A DNA stretch of 64,000 bases from Erinaceus europaeus (lineage: Eukaryota > Chordata > Mammalia > Eulipotyphla > Erinaceidae): contig NC_080164.1 in the NCBI RefSeq assembly GCF_950295315.1, positions 109,574,447 to 109,638,446 on the forward strand. Direction: 5' to 3'. This document shows positions 1 to 10,789 of this stretch, piece after piece. The translations under genes and the position numbers were made by a program. Positions within the stretch are counted from its first letter, which is position 1. Every line of letters starts with the position of its first letter. A model generated the notes under the pieces. The model was given only the letters and a program-made list of their open reading frames with translations, was not told the DNA's origin and searched no databases.

Positions 1-337
1 TGCAAGGTTATTGTTCTCACTAACAGATTAAAACTGGACAAAACAATCCTTTAAACAGATTTAGATTTTTTTTTAATTTATGTTTACAAGATTTGTGCTT
101 TCATATTTAAATAAATATAAAAATCTCAAAAGATGTATTAAAATGCATCTAAAGAGTATATAACTTATAATAATGATAATGATTATCAAAATATTTGGCA
201 ATAAAATTGCACAATACCTTATTGTTACAAGAGGAGTACTGATTTTGTAAAAGTAACAATTAAGTCATCTTTGTTCTTTTTCTCATGGTTAACACCAGGT
301 GCATTTTCACTTGTTTGTTTCAGTTAATGCAACATTT
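1..337. other. AT-rich spacer, nothing recognised
   Basis: AT-rich, apparently single-copy sequence. It has no long open frame, tRNA-like boxes or recognisable repeat. Confidence 0.5.
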
Positions 338-557
338 AAAAAAAAAATTATCTTTATTCATTGGATAGCATTAGCCAGAAATCAAGAGGGTAGGGGGAGA
401 TAGAGAGGGATAGAGAAAGAAATATATAGAGAAAGAAGCAGTACTGCTTCACCACTTGCAAAGCTTTCTCCCTGCAGGTGAGGACTGGTGGCTTGAACCC
501 AGGTCCCTGCACATTGTAATATGTGTGCTCAACCAAGTGTGCCACAACCTGGCCCCA
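338..557 (-). mobile_element. ERI-type SINE B
   Basis: Read on the minus strand it has the GGTTCAAGCC-type B box, the CTGCAGG and CTTTGCAAGTGGTGAAGCAG block, and a run of A at the 3' end (T run near 338). The 5' end GGGGCCAGG lies near 557. Nearly full length for the short form. Confidence 0.85.
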
Positions 558-698
558 GTCTCAGTTCATGTACTTTGAAGCAATTCTGAATCAACAGTTG
601 ATTTGATTTTCTGCCTCTTTCTGGTAAAGAGTTGAGGTGATTTAAAAAAATTTAATCTGTATAATATAAAAGAGAGAAAAAAAGAAAAGAAAAAGGAA

Positions 699-1735
699 AA
701 ATCTGGCACAGAAGCCTGTGTGACCTCTGAGTCCCTGTTGGTATGAGTTCACAGTTCATGGCCATAGATGGGAACTTTGCTGGCTGCACTCACTTCAGAA
801 ACAGACTTCCTCAAGTGGTAGGGCCGTGGACTCCGGGTCAGGTACATGGGGTAAACAATTGTATTCATAGATTATTTTTTTTTTTTCGTTTAAAGATTGG
901 GAGCTACTTTCTGCCCTAGTACAACTTTCGAGCTCTTTACTCTGACACCATATACTCAGACAATATTTTTGCCCAATTCCATGTTAGCTATGAAATTCAA
1001 GCAAAAACTACAATAGTGGTGGGCCCCTAGGAACACGCCTAGAATAAACTTCTTGGCTTCCTTTCACCCTAAGATCCCTATTTTTGCCTGCTTTGTTTCT
1101 ATTTTTCGGTTCCTGTTCATTGATGACTTTGTCCCACTTTATATTTTGCTGCCTTTCTGCCAAGTTCAAACTATCATGATGCCGTCCTGACTTTCCTGGG
1201 CAGATGACCTCATCAATGTGTCCCGGAACCTCATCTCTCCAGAGCCCTACTCAACTAGGGAATGATAGAAACATTCTGGGGTTACGGATCGACCTGTCAA
1301 CATCTATGTCCAGTGAAGAAGCAATTTCAGAAGTCAGAGCACCCCACCTCCTGTACCCCCAAAATAGTTTTGATTCATACCCCCAGTGGGGGAGAAATGA
1401 TAGGAGGAAGATGACCAGAGGGCTCTGAACTCCAACTCTATCAGGATCTGGAGAGAGAAGAGGAAAAAGGGAAGGACGTTTGAATGTAGTAAAAGGTGTA
1501 GGTGTGACTTGGAAAGGAAGAGAAGCTGGTATTATAGAAATAATGGGCAAATTTATGCAAATATAGACAGACAGTTGTAGAAATAATAGTCAACCCATAT
1601 CTGCAACCTTAGGGGAAATGCTGTAGCTTCCAATCCAAGGATGAGGATTTAGAACTCTGGTGGTGGGAATGGTACAGAGTTGCACCCCATTTATCTCATA
1701 ATTTTGTAAATCAACATTAAATCACTACTAAAAAG
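699..1735 (+). mobile_element. Family R copy 1, 5'-inverted
   Basis: Bases from about 836 to 1735 match the 3' three-quarters of the ~1.2-kb family R in plus orientation and end in the ATTAAATCACTA-type terminus. Bases 699-835 match the adjacent 5' part of the same family but in minus orientation. A 5' segment inverted against its own 3' part is the classic product of twin priming during L1-type target-primed reverse transcription. This copy also carries an extra internal block (about 1420-1620) shared with the copy at 22030. No coding capacity is evident. Confidence 0.65.
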
Positions 1736-1739
1736 AAAT

Positions 1740-2087
1740 AAAAGAAAAAAGAAAATCTGGCTAAAATTAGCCTTGAAAGCCCAGGCTGACGGACAGTGGT
1801 CAAAACCAGACCCTAATGTACACACCTGGCAACACTTCTGGACAGCATAGGGGAGAGATGCTGTGCTACTGCCTGCACACATTTGATACAGGATGCTCAT
1901 TTCTTCCCCCAAAGGCAGATAATTCTGCTTCTTCTGAACCACCTATGTGAGACACTGCTGCATGGGAGGGGAAAGCAAGAAGACCCAGGAGCAGGTGTCT
2001 CACAGACCTAAGATAGCCCCAGCTACAGTGGGGAGCTCTCAGTGTCCATGAGCTATAGATTAGGTGGAATACAAAGTCACCCTGGGC
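1740..2087. other. Single-copy spacer
   Basis: No match to the other repeats in the window. At 2090-2112 it runs into what looks like a stub of a type C SINE head (GACAGCATGATGGTTATG). Confidence 0.45.
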
Positions 2088-2159
2088 TGGAAAGACAGCA
2101 TGATGGTTATGTTAAATCTTTTTATCTAGCAGAGCCAGGCTTTTCATTTAATTTTTCAT

Positions 2160-2354
2160 GTAAAGTGCACACATTACAATGAGAAAGGACCCAGGTTCAA
2201 GCCCCTGGTCCTCACATGCAGGGGGAAAGTTTCACTAGTGGTGGAGCAGGGCTACAGGTGTCTCTGTCTCTCTCCCTCTCTATCTCCTCTTGCCCTTCAA
2301 TTTCTCTCAGTCTCTATCCAATAATAAATACACAAATACTACAAAATAAAAATT
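2160..2354 (+). mobile_element. ERI-type SINE B, 5'-truncated
   Basis: Starts inside the tRNA-like head, keeps the B box GGTTCAAGCCCC, the TTCACTAGTGG block, the CT-rich body and ATCCAATAATAAATA before a short A-rich end. It is joined directly to the next SINE. Confidence 0.85.
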
Positions 2355-2650
2355 TGGGGAGCCGGGTGGTAGCGCAGGTGGCACAAAGCGCAAGGACCGG
2401 CATAAGGATCCCGGTTTGAGCCTCCGGCTCCCAACCTGCAGGGGAGTAGCTTCACAAGTGATGAAGCAGGTCTGCACGTGTCTATCTTTCTCTCCTCCTC
2501 TCTGTCTTCCCCTTCTCTCTCCATTTCTCTCTGTCTTATCCAACAACGATGACACCAGTAATGACAATAATAACTACAACAATAAAACAACAAGGGCAAC
2601 AAAAGGGGATAAATAACATAGACTTAAAAAATAATAAAATAAAAAATTTA
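2355..2650 (+). mobile_element. ERI-type SINE A
   Basis: Head with A box TAGCGCAGGTGG, B box GGTTTGAGCC, the CCTGCAGGGGAGTAGCTTCAC block, CT-rich body, and the ACAACAATAAAACAACAAGG tail segment. The head lacks the GGTTAAGCG stretch, a short internal deletion. Confidence 0.9.
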
Positions 2651-2654
2651 AATA

Positions 2655-2812
2655 TCTTTATGCCTGAGGTTCCAAAGTCTCAGGTTCAGTCCCCAGTACC
2701 ACCATAAGCCAGAGTTGTGCAGTGCTCTGGTCTCTTTCTGCATTTCTTTGTATCTCTCTCTCTCTCTCCTTTTCCTCCTCTCTCATTAAAGCAAAATAAA
2801 TAAAATAAAACA
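2655..2812 (+). mobile_element. Type C SINE, 5'-truncated
   Basis: Begins at ATGCCTGAGGTTCCAAAGTC, followed by B box GGTTCAGTCCC, CCACCATAAGCCAGAG, a CT-rich stretch and an AAATAAAATAAAA end. The A-box half is missing. Confidence 0.8.
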
Positions 2813-2822
2813 TACATATATT

Positions 2823-2990
2823 TTTGGTCCGGGAGGTGGCACAGTGGATAAAGCATTGGACTCTCAAGCATGAGGTCCTGAGTTCAATCCCTAGCAGCAC
2901 ATGTACCAGAGTGATGCCTGGTTCTTTCTCTCTCTCTCTCCTCCTATCTTTCTCCTTAATAAGTAAATAAAATCTTTTTTAAAAATTAAA
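2823..2990 (+). mobile_element. Type D SINE
   Basis: Head GTGGCACAGTGGATAAAGC (A-box-like) and B box GTTCAATCCC, then a CT run and an A-rich end. Fourth SINE in an unbroken same-strand series from 2160. Confidence 0.85.
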
Positions 2991-3237
2991 AAACATATAT
3001 TTTAATCTTAAAAAAATGAAAAGAAAGACATTTAAGACTGCTAATGCAGGACTGGTACAGATGACTACATCCCTGTGGAATGAAGAAATACTCTTAGGAT
3101 AGCTGATGGGAAGTTTGAGAATAAAACTCAAATTTTTGTAATTCTCAAGACCCAGCTCAGAGTCATATTAACTTGGGATTTATAAGAGATGTTGCACTGC
3201 TTTGCAATGTGTACTATCAGTAAGAGTCCCCCCCCAC

Positions 3238-3466
3238 CCCCCGCTTTCGCCTCCAGGTTTATTACTGGAGCTCAATGGCAGCCCTATGAATCCACTGCTT
3301 TTAGTGGCTATTTTTTTCCCCACAGAACACAGAGAAATTGAGGGGGAGACCTTCAGGCCTGCTTCACCACTTGTAGGGAGCTGGGGGCTCAAAATCTGGT
3401 CCTTGCGTGGATCCTTGTGCCTTATATTATGTCAGCTTAATGAGGTGCACTACTGCCCAGCCCCAA
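3238..3466 (-). mobile_element. ERI-type SINE, long form
   Basis: On the minus strand it carries the pyrimidine-rich body and the 3' block matching CAGTGGATTCATAGGG...CCTGGAGGC (plus-strand GCCTCCAGGTTTATTACTGG). It is diverged in the head. Confidence 0.8.
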
Positions 3467-3516
3467 AAGTTGTCTTTTCGTGAATCAATAAAATGAGTAG
3501 ATAAAAATGTACTCAG

Positions 3517-3870
3517 GGGGGTCCGGTGGTAGCGCAGCAGGTTAAGCGCACGTGGCACAAAGCTCAAGGACCTGGCGTAAAGATCCTGGTTCCAGCCCCC
3601 AGCTCCTCACCTGCAGGGGAGTCATTTCACAGGCGGTGAAGTAAGTCTGCAGGTGTCTCTTTCTCTCCCCCTCTCCGTCTTCCCTCCTCTCTCAGTTTCT
3701 CTTTGTCCTATCCAATAACGAATGACATCAACAACAACAATAATAACCACAGCAAGGCTACAACAACAAGGGAAACAAAAAGGGGGAAAAAAAAGGCCTC
3801 CAGAAGCAGTGGATTGATGGTGCAGGCACTGAGCCCCAGCAATAATCCTGGAGGCAAAAAAAAAAAAAAG
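3517..3870 (+). mobile_element. ERI-type SINE, long form, full length with TSD
   Basis: Complete element: A box TAGCGCAGCAGG, B box, TTCACAGGCGGTGAAG hairpin, CT-rich body, CAACAA tail block, then CAGTGGATTGATGG...CCTGGAGGC and an A14 tail. It is flanked by an 11-bp direct repeat, AATGTACTCAG, at 3506-3516 and 3871-3881. Confidence 0.92.
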
Positions 3871-3884
3871 AATGTACTCAGATG

Positions 3885-5560
3885 GAAGATTTAGCTAGTG
3901 TACCTGAAGATTTATCAGCTTAGCAACATTCTTAAAATTTAAATACGGATTCCCAAAGAAATTAAACTACCTGACAAATAAATAATAAGACATCAGAAAT
4001 AATCATAAGCTGGTAAAAAAAGACAATGATAAAATGAATCATTTTCAAGGTAGAAATATCATCTTATCATCTTTAACACTGTTGCAAAGTTGAACCAGTA
4101 AGAGCAATGCAAGTGTCCAGTGAATTCTGGTGACACACCAGGAAGAGTAATTGAAGTAACAGTAAAGTATCCTGCAGTGGAACAGGAGAATAAAGACTGG
4201 ACAAAAAAAAAAAAAAAAGACTGGACAGACCAGAAACAGAATGCCTGAAATTCCAAGGAAAATGGAGTTATTCAATCCATTCAATCTCTTCCTTTCCTAG
4301 GTGAGGTATAATCCAGATTTTAAAGAAATGTGCTAGGCTAAATCCAGACAGGAATACTATTTCCATAACTTCAGTTAGCCATCTTCTTGCCAACCGCACC
4401 CCTACCTGTTAGAATTTATAAAGTCTGAAATAAATGAAAGGCTTCTTTGAGATTCTGACCATTCAGAAGTGAACTCTCCTTTCTTTCCCTGTTAACAACT
4501 CCTGTGTCAATAATTTCTTCAACTATCTAAGACAAGCCCCTGAACCTGCTATGCTTCATTTTCTCAGCTGGAAAACTAAGAGATACAGTGATTAATCCAA
4601 CACAGTTGATGAAGAGAAAACCTGCTGGAAAAAAAAAAAAAAACCTGGACCCCTCCAGGCAGGAGAGAATAGGTATAATCATGAAGGCAGCATCTTTGCC
4701 TCTTGGCAAAGAGGATGGAGAGGAAAGATGAAACACCTTGCTGATGCCTTTGGCCATGGCTGTCTCATCTGCCCCCCTGCTGCAGACTGAAATTCTGATA
4801 AAAAAAAACCTGCTTCCACTTCAAATTAATAAGGAACATGTTTATGCCCCAAGGTAGCAAGAATGGAGAGCAAAACTAGATACACAGGATTCAACCATTG
4901 TCTATTTTTTTAAATGCAGGCTTATTAATAAGTTTTAATAAAGTCCTTATAATAGTTAGATACTAACGAGATTACTGCCGGCCATGTTCATTGCTCACGT
5001 CAAATTAAGTGCTCAGAAATCATGGCAGTCCGCTGAAAACTAGATTGTCGCCTAAGAGTTATGCGAAACACTTTTTCTTCCAAATGTGTTGACTCACAGC
5101 TGAACATCCTTCAGCAGTCTGACCTTTAGAGTCAACATTTAGAAAGCTTAACAAAACTCCCCCAACCCCCATAGCAGCTTCCAGTGGAAGCTTATTCTTT
5201 CCTGGGAGAAAATAAAATTAAAATGCTGCGATGTCTCTTAGAGAAGGGAAGACAAGAATAATGACAACAATAATAGGTTGATGATTACGCTAATTGTGTA
5301 TTTGTTTGCCATGCAAGTCATGGAATATTTATTGTGCTCATTTATGGATGGAGGGTGTTGCTTTCATACCTGTAGTTCTCTCCAGCCTCCAATAGGAGAT
5401 GACCCTTTACTCCTTACTCACTAAAGGTGATGACTGAAGTTGCTGAGTCACCTTTGACCTCAATATTCAAAAGGGACCATTTTATGTGAGGGAAAAGCTT
5501 TGGCGTATTGTATTTTCAGTTGGTTTTTGTAAATTGTTGTTGAGCATCTGCAGTGCAGAC
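3885..5560. other. Mostly single-copy spacer
   Basis: The longest repeat-poor stretch in the left third. It contains only short A runs (4203-4218, 4627-4642). The part from about 4920 to 5560 has mixed composition and several TAAT/ATTA and TTTGCAT-like motifs, as often seen in conserved non-coding DNA. No open frame worth calling a gene. Confidence 0.45.
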
Positions 5561-5563
5561 ACA

Positions 5564-5564
<1 letters not shown>

Positions 5565-5608
<44 letters not shown>
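5565..5608. repeat. (CA)n microsatellite
   Basis: About 22 uninterrupted CA units. Confidence 0.97.
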
Positions 5609-5609
<1 letters not shown>

Positions 5610-6340
5610 AGGTATTATTCTTTGTCTGGTCAAGGACTGACTTCACAGTTCCCATGGCAACCTAGTTTGCTCAGTACTCTCTTTGAGCAGCTGCTGATTA
5701 CCCTCTGAATTATATTTGCATTCATGATTAAGGAGGAGTATAAAAGATTGAGGTACTTAAAAAAAAAGAAAAGAAATAAAAAGCAATGGAAAGATAAAAG
5801 ACGTTTCAATCAGTGATTCACTGAACACTTACTTTAAAAATAAATAAATAAATAAGAAGAAGATGAGGAGATACCAGGATCTCAGCAGTTTTTATTTAAT
5901 GGTTGACTGGCCATGGCCATGATATTAGCTAAAGATGCCCCTGCCAGGCTGAACTTCACTTTTGTCATTTGCAAGGACCCAAGTCCAGTAGACAATTTTG
6001 ATTTCCAGTAACAGTCTCTGGGTTTTCAGAAATTGAGAAATGCACATTTCTGTTCTAGGACCGGATTGAGATGAAAGAATTTAATTTCTCAGTACACGGT
6101 AATTTGTTCTTATCATGCAAGGAAAATTCAGGAAGGATACACTTCAATATTAAATGTCACATATCTTTGTTCTAATGTTGACAGGAATTTATTCTGCCAA
6201 TTGTAATACAGAGAAATTGAGAAAACACAATCAATACTAGTGATTTCCAGTGAATAAATAGAGAGAGGGGGGGCATCTGTGGAAACATAGAAGCTTACCA
6301 AATAAAACTATATAACTTCTAAACTATTTTTTTGAATTTG
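5610..6340. other. Single-copy spacer
   Basis: No recognisable repeat apart from a short (AATA)n at 5838-5853. No gene seen. Confidence 0.45.
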
Positions 6341-6344
6341 TAAA

Positions 6345-7480
6345 CACTTTTTTTTAGTGATTTAATAGTGATTGACAAGATTGTAGGATAAGAGGGGTAC
6401 TCTTCCATACAATTCTTGCCACCAGAGTTCCATATCCTATCCTTTCCATTGAAATTTCTCAATATATCTCTCTAGGAGTATGGACCAAAATTCTTTATGG
6501 GGAGCAGAAGGAGGAAGGTCTGGCTTTTGTAATTGCTCTCCTGAGGACACAGACCTTGGCAGCTGGATCCATACTCCCAACTTGTTTCTACTTTTCCCTA
6601 GTGGGGTAGGGGGTAGGGGGGGTTGAGGGGCAGACACATTGGTGAGGTCATCTGCCCAGGGAAGTCAGGTTGGTATCGTGGTAGCATCTGCAACTTGATG
6701 GCTGAAAAGCATTAAGATATAAAGTAGAACAAATTGTTTCATAATCAGGAACCTAAAGGTAAGAAGATAAGATTTGGGGTCTTGATGTTGGAAAAAGCTA
6801 GGAAGTCTATTTTAGGTATATTCCAAGGGACCCATGAATTAACTCATTTTTGCCAGAGTCCAGCAGCAGCTAATATATAGGTGGGCTAAAAGTATTATCT
6901 GGGAAGATGGTGTCAGAGTTGAGGAGAGGACTAAAAAGCTGGGTCAGGACAAAGAGTAGCTCCCAAATATGTGTAAAGTATATATGTACAATTAATTGTA
7001 AACCCCATCCATCTGACATCGAGCCCATGTTTATTCATGGGCCTGTGTAACCTCTGCATCTCTATTAGTCCATGGTCACAGCTAGGAACATTCTAGGCTC
7101 CACTCATTTCTGGATCAGTCTTCCTCAAGTAGCAGTGTATGTTGGCCCAGCCTCCTTTCAGAGAGCAGGGCAGTTTCTACCACTGTTGCCCTACACTGAG
7201 GGCAATGTCCTAGAGAGACCCACAAGAAGGTTTAAGATGCCGTTCCTGGTCTTAATGAAGATGATCAATGATGGTGCAGAGAGGGATGGATTAGAGATCT
7301 AGGCCCATCATATCTATGTGGAAATCCAAGGATTCCTTGACTAGAGCCCTGGATGATGGGGTGGCTTTGTAGTGACCAAGAGGGCCATCATTAAAGTATG
7401 CCAGTCTCTTGCCCTTATCTGACAAAGTTAGACTTAGAGTTATTGAGGGAAGTGAAGTAGGAAGTAAGTGAGGAGGGTAT
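6345..7480 (-). mobile_element. Family R copy 2, near full length
   Basis: Minus-strand copy running from the 5' region (CCCTCCTCAC near 7475) to the ATTAAATCACTA-type 3' end near 6350. It aligns by eye along its whole length with the copies at 24128, 39340 and 52455. It abuts L1 sequence exactly at 7480. A 76-codon open frame at 7072-7302 is on the opposite strand and not shared by other copies, so it is not a gene. Confidence 0.7.
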
Positions 7481-8617
7481 CCTTACATGCCAGACATCAG
7501 AAAAGAGTCCAATAAACTAGTGCTCTCACCAAACATAGCAACAAAAAAAGCAAATGACCTAATTCAAAAGTGGGGAAAGGATGTGAACAGAATATTCACT
7601 ACAGAAGAGATACAAAAGGCCAACAGACATATGAAAAATTGCTCCAAGTCACTGATTGTCAGAGAAATGCAAATAAAGGCAACAATGAGATACCACCTCA
7701 TCCCTCTGAAAATGTTACACATCAGAAATAACAGCAACAAATGCTGAAAATCCCTCAAGATAGTGGAGTCCATATATAGCAAGCCTACAGCCAACATCAT
7801 ATTCAATGGTGAAAAACTGGAAGTATTTCCCCTTAGATCAGGCACTAGACAGGGCTGCCCACTACCACCACTACTGTTCAACATAGTATTAGAAGTTGTT
7901 GCCATAGCACTTAGGCAAGAACAAGGAATTAAAGAATATAGATTGGAAGAGAAACGATTACAGAAGCCAGACCTTCCACTTTCTGCACTCCACAATTATC
8001 CTGGGTCCATACTCCCAGAGGAATAAAGAATAGGGAAGCTATCAAGGGAAGGGGTTAGATATGGAGCTCTGGGGGTGGGCATTGTGTGGAAATGTACTCC
8101 TCTTATCCTATAGCCTTGTCAATATTTCCATAATATTTTATAAATAAAAATTAAAAAGAAAAACCTAAAGAATCCAGCAGGAAGCTTTTGGAAATTATCA
8201 GGCAATAATAGTAAGGTGTCAGGCTACAAAATTAACATACAGAAGTCAGTGGCATTTTTTTATGCAAATGCTAAGTTGGAAGATGAAATCCAGAAATCAA
8301 TTCCTTTTACTATACCAAAAAAAACAATAAAATGTCTAGGAATAAACATAACCAAAGAAGTGAAAGACTTGTATACTGAAAACTATGAGTCACTATTCAA
8401 GGAAATAGAAAAAGATACAAAGAAGTGAAAGACAAATACTGGAGAGGTTGTGGGGACAAAAGTACCCTCCTGCACTGATGGTGAGAATGTAAATAAGCCC
8501 AGCTCCTGTGGAGAGCAGTCTGGAGAATCCTCACAATGCTAGAAATGGATCTCCTTTATGACCCAGTAACTCCTCTCCTAGGGAACTATCCTAAGGAGTT
8601 GAACATACTCATGCAAC
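7480..8617 (+). pseudogene. Scrambled L1 ORF2 fragment
   Basis: Three L1 ORF2 blocks lie in non-native order. 7480-7746 matches the C-terminal region (KWGKDVNRIFTTEE, REMQIKATMRYH) that sits just before the WRGCG motif. 7748-8431 matches the reverse transcriptase region ([28 protein letters not shown]) and the part after it ([17 protein letters not shown]). 8432-8617 resumes at the WRGCG block. The repeat ACAAATGCTG/ACAAATACTG at 7737-7746 and 8432-8441 brackets the RT block, so it appears inserted into an older L1 3' end. Inside the RT block a family R tail (7957-8157) replaces about 45 nt that would encode the FADD catalytic motif. Stops and frameshifts make it dead. Confidence 0.85.
7957..8157 (+). 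mobile_element. Family R copy 3, 5'-truncated
   Basis: The last ~200 bp of family R (from ATTACAGAAGCCAGACC to TTTATAAATAAAAATT plus A-rich end), lying inside the L1 reverse transcriptase region. Confidence 0.8.
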
Positions 8618-8621
8618 TTCT

Positions 8622-8815
8622 AAAATATTTTGTTTATTTCAATAAACATGAGATAGATACACAAGACAACATAGGTACATAGATACATATATACATACAT
8701 ACCAGAGCACTGCTCAGCTCTAGTTTATGGTGGTGCTGGCGATTGAACCTGGGACCTTGGAGCTTCAGGCATGAAAGTCTTTTTTGTAGAACTATGATGC
8801 TGTTTCCCCAGCCCA
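8622..8815 (-). mobile_element. Type C SINE
   Basis: Plus-strand CCAGAGCACTGCTCAGCTCT, GATTGAACCTGGGACC (B-box complement) and TATGATGCTGTTTCCCCAGCCC are the reversed type C order. It interrupts the L1 fragment at its left edge; the 3' side is diluted by (ACAT)-like repeats. Confidence 0.85.
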
Positions 8816-8819
8816 ACTG

Positions 8820-9115
8820 TATAATTTTTAAACATTTCCATTGAGTATCTGTGTGTGTTCTGCTTGATAAGCAGACACAAATGACTAAAAGAATCATATA
8901 CCTTTGCATTAGTAAACACAAAATATTAAAATAACATACTTTTATTTACGTCAAAAGTTATGGCTACTTTTATTTTCTGGACCTCCCTAGATACAGTTGT
9001 ATATATGTAGTCTATATAATAATAAATAAATAAACCTATTTTTTCATTTATGTCTTCTGGACAAATCTTGTGCTCCAATGGTCAAATAATATTTTGAAAT
9101 ACAGTTAATGAGAAG
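8820..9115. other. Spacer
   Basis: AT-rich, no recognised repeat, no gene. Confidence 0.4.
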
Positions 9116-9117
9116 GG

Positions 9118-9345
9118 AAAACACAGAGTAGAACTTGGACTGGGCTTGGTGTATTACACCAAAGTAAAGGACTCTGGGGTGGGAGAGGAGTGTTCATGTC
9201 CTAGAACATGATGGTAGAGGAGGACCTAGGTGGGGGGTTAGACTATTATGTGGAAAACTGAGAAGAGTTACACATGTACCAACTATTATATTTTACCGTT
9301 GACAGTAAACTATTAATCCACCCAATAAAGAAAATAATAATAAAA
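9118..9345 (+). mobile_element. L1 3' UTR, 5'-truncated
   Basis: Matches the 3' UTR shared by the L1 copies here: AACTTGGACTGGG, CACCAAAGTAAAGGACTC, GAGGAGGACCTAGG, CCACCCAATAAAG and an A-rich end. Confidence 0.88.
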
Positions 9346-9427
9346 AATAAACCCACAGTTAATGAAACAGCATGATAAACAGAGACTGAAAGGAAAACTT
9401 ACACAAATTGTTATTCTTCCCCCCACT

Positions 9428-9548
9428 TTTTTTTTTCCTCCGGAGGTGTGAACCTCTGATTTCTGTTGGAACTGGGATTTGAACCTGAACCTCTGCTACT
9501 TCAGGCATAAAGGTCTTTCTGCAGAACCACTATACTAGGTAAGCAATC
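9428..9548 (-). mobile_element. Diverged type C SINE
   Basis: Reversed B box in GGGATTTGAACCTGAACC, then CTTCAGGCATAAAGGTCTTT and ACCACTATACTA, the usual type C order with many substitutions. Confidence 0.6.
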
Positions 9549-9799
9549 TGCTCTGTCCTTTATTTTTGTTATGACTTCTAAAGCCTATGCAATACTAAAC
9601 ATCTGATAAGAGTTAATTTACAGGAGTCTTCTATGTGTGTTATGGAACCAGATGAGAATGCTTGGTAGCAGAAACATGCAATTCATGCATGATGGGGAAA
9701 TCATTGCATTTTTAAGTTTTCAATGGAAGAAGACTATAATTCACTGTAGTTTTTTTTTCTCCCTTTCTGTTTGTGGTTTTGTTTTATCATCACTGGGAT

Positions 9800-9988
9800 G
9801 TCACAGCTCTGGGATGATTTTTATTTTCAAGATAGATAGAAACAGAGACAGAGAGACAGGGTGAGGAAGAGCGAGGAGAAGATACCATATCCCAAAACTT
9901 CCTTCAGTGAAGAGGGGCCGGCTCAAACCTGGGTCACACACAGGGCAGATCAGGCACACTATCCAGGTGAGCTATGTTGCCGATCCTA
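9800..9988 (-). mobile_element. Type F SINE
   Basis: AGAGACAGAGAGACAG, CTTCCTTCAGTG, CTCAAACCTGGGTCACAC and GGCAGATCAGGCACACTATCC recur in the same order at 10515, 14025, 42075 and, more diverged, elsewhere. The reversed GGTTTGAGCC resembles a B box. Confidence 0.6.
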
Positions 9989-10179
9989 TGATTCACCTTA
10001 AAACAAACTGACTTAATGTAAACTTTAAGGAAAAAAATCTCACTCCTTGATTAATTTATAAAGTGCCATCCTTCTAGGTGGGGCAACTAAATTTCAGTTA
10101 ATTCTCACCATATGTATGTATGGATAGATAGATATGTCACAGGGTAATTAGCATCTCCAGAAAGAGATTATTAAGAGGG

Positions 10180-10320
10180 CGGGAGTGTATAACATAATGA
10201 TTATGCAAAGAGACTCTCATACATGAGGTTGCAAAGTTCCTGGTTCAGTCCCCCCCACACCACACACTCCACCCCGCACCACCATCAGCCAGAGCTGAGC
10301 AGTGGTCTGATTAGAAAAAA
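10180..10320 (+). mobile_element. Type C SINE
   Basis: Head ATAACATAATGATTATGC, CTCTCATACATGAGG, B-box-like GGTTCAGTCCC and CCATCAGCCAGAGCTGAGCAG, with an expanded C-rich stretch in the middle. Confidence 0.8.
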
Positions 10321-10394
10321 AAGAAAAAAGAGAGATTGCTGAGCAATCTGGGTTGCTCTGTGAACTATGAATTCAGCTGTTGACCAGATCATGA

Positions 10395-10478
10395 ATGTAT
10401 GCATGCACATATGTGTATATATATGTATACATGTGTATATATACATATATATGTATATATGTATTATGTATGTGTGTG

Positions 10479-10510
<32 letters not shown>

Positions 10511-10530
10511 AAAGGGGAGAGAGAGAAGGC
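10395..10530. repeat. (TA)n/(TATG)n and (GA)n microsatellite
   Basis: Alternating ATATGTATACATGTG repeats, then (TA)n at about 10480-10496 and (GA)n to about 10511, ending in GA-rich sequence. Confidence 0.9.
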
Positions 10531-10531
10531 A

Positions 10532-10655
10532 GAGAGTGAGATGTCACAGTACAGAAGCATCCTTCAGTGTAGTGGAGGACAGGATTCAAATCTGGGTCAT
10601 GCACACAGCAAAGCAGTGCTTCTCTCCCATGTATTAATTTAGCCAAGCATTTCCT
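10532..10655 (-). mobile_element. Type F SINE
   Basis: GATGTCACAGTACAGAAGC, CCTTCAGTGTAGTGG, TTCAAATCTGGGTCATGCAC and GCAAAGCAGTGCTTCTC follow the type F order. The adjoining GA microsatellite is probably its grown tail region. Confidence 0.6.
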
Positions 10656-10789
10656 TCAATCAGTACAGACCCATGGACATTTAATTTGTCCATGGGCGAA
10701 GCAGTTTTAATAGACTCCAATGTGGGACTTAAGGCATTTAGGCAAAATTAAATGAGTTATCATAATGGGAAAATGCTTGTACTGGACTT

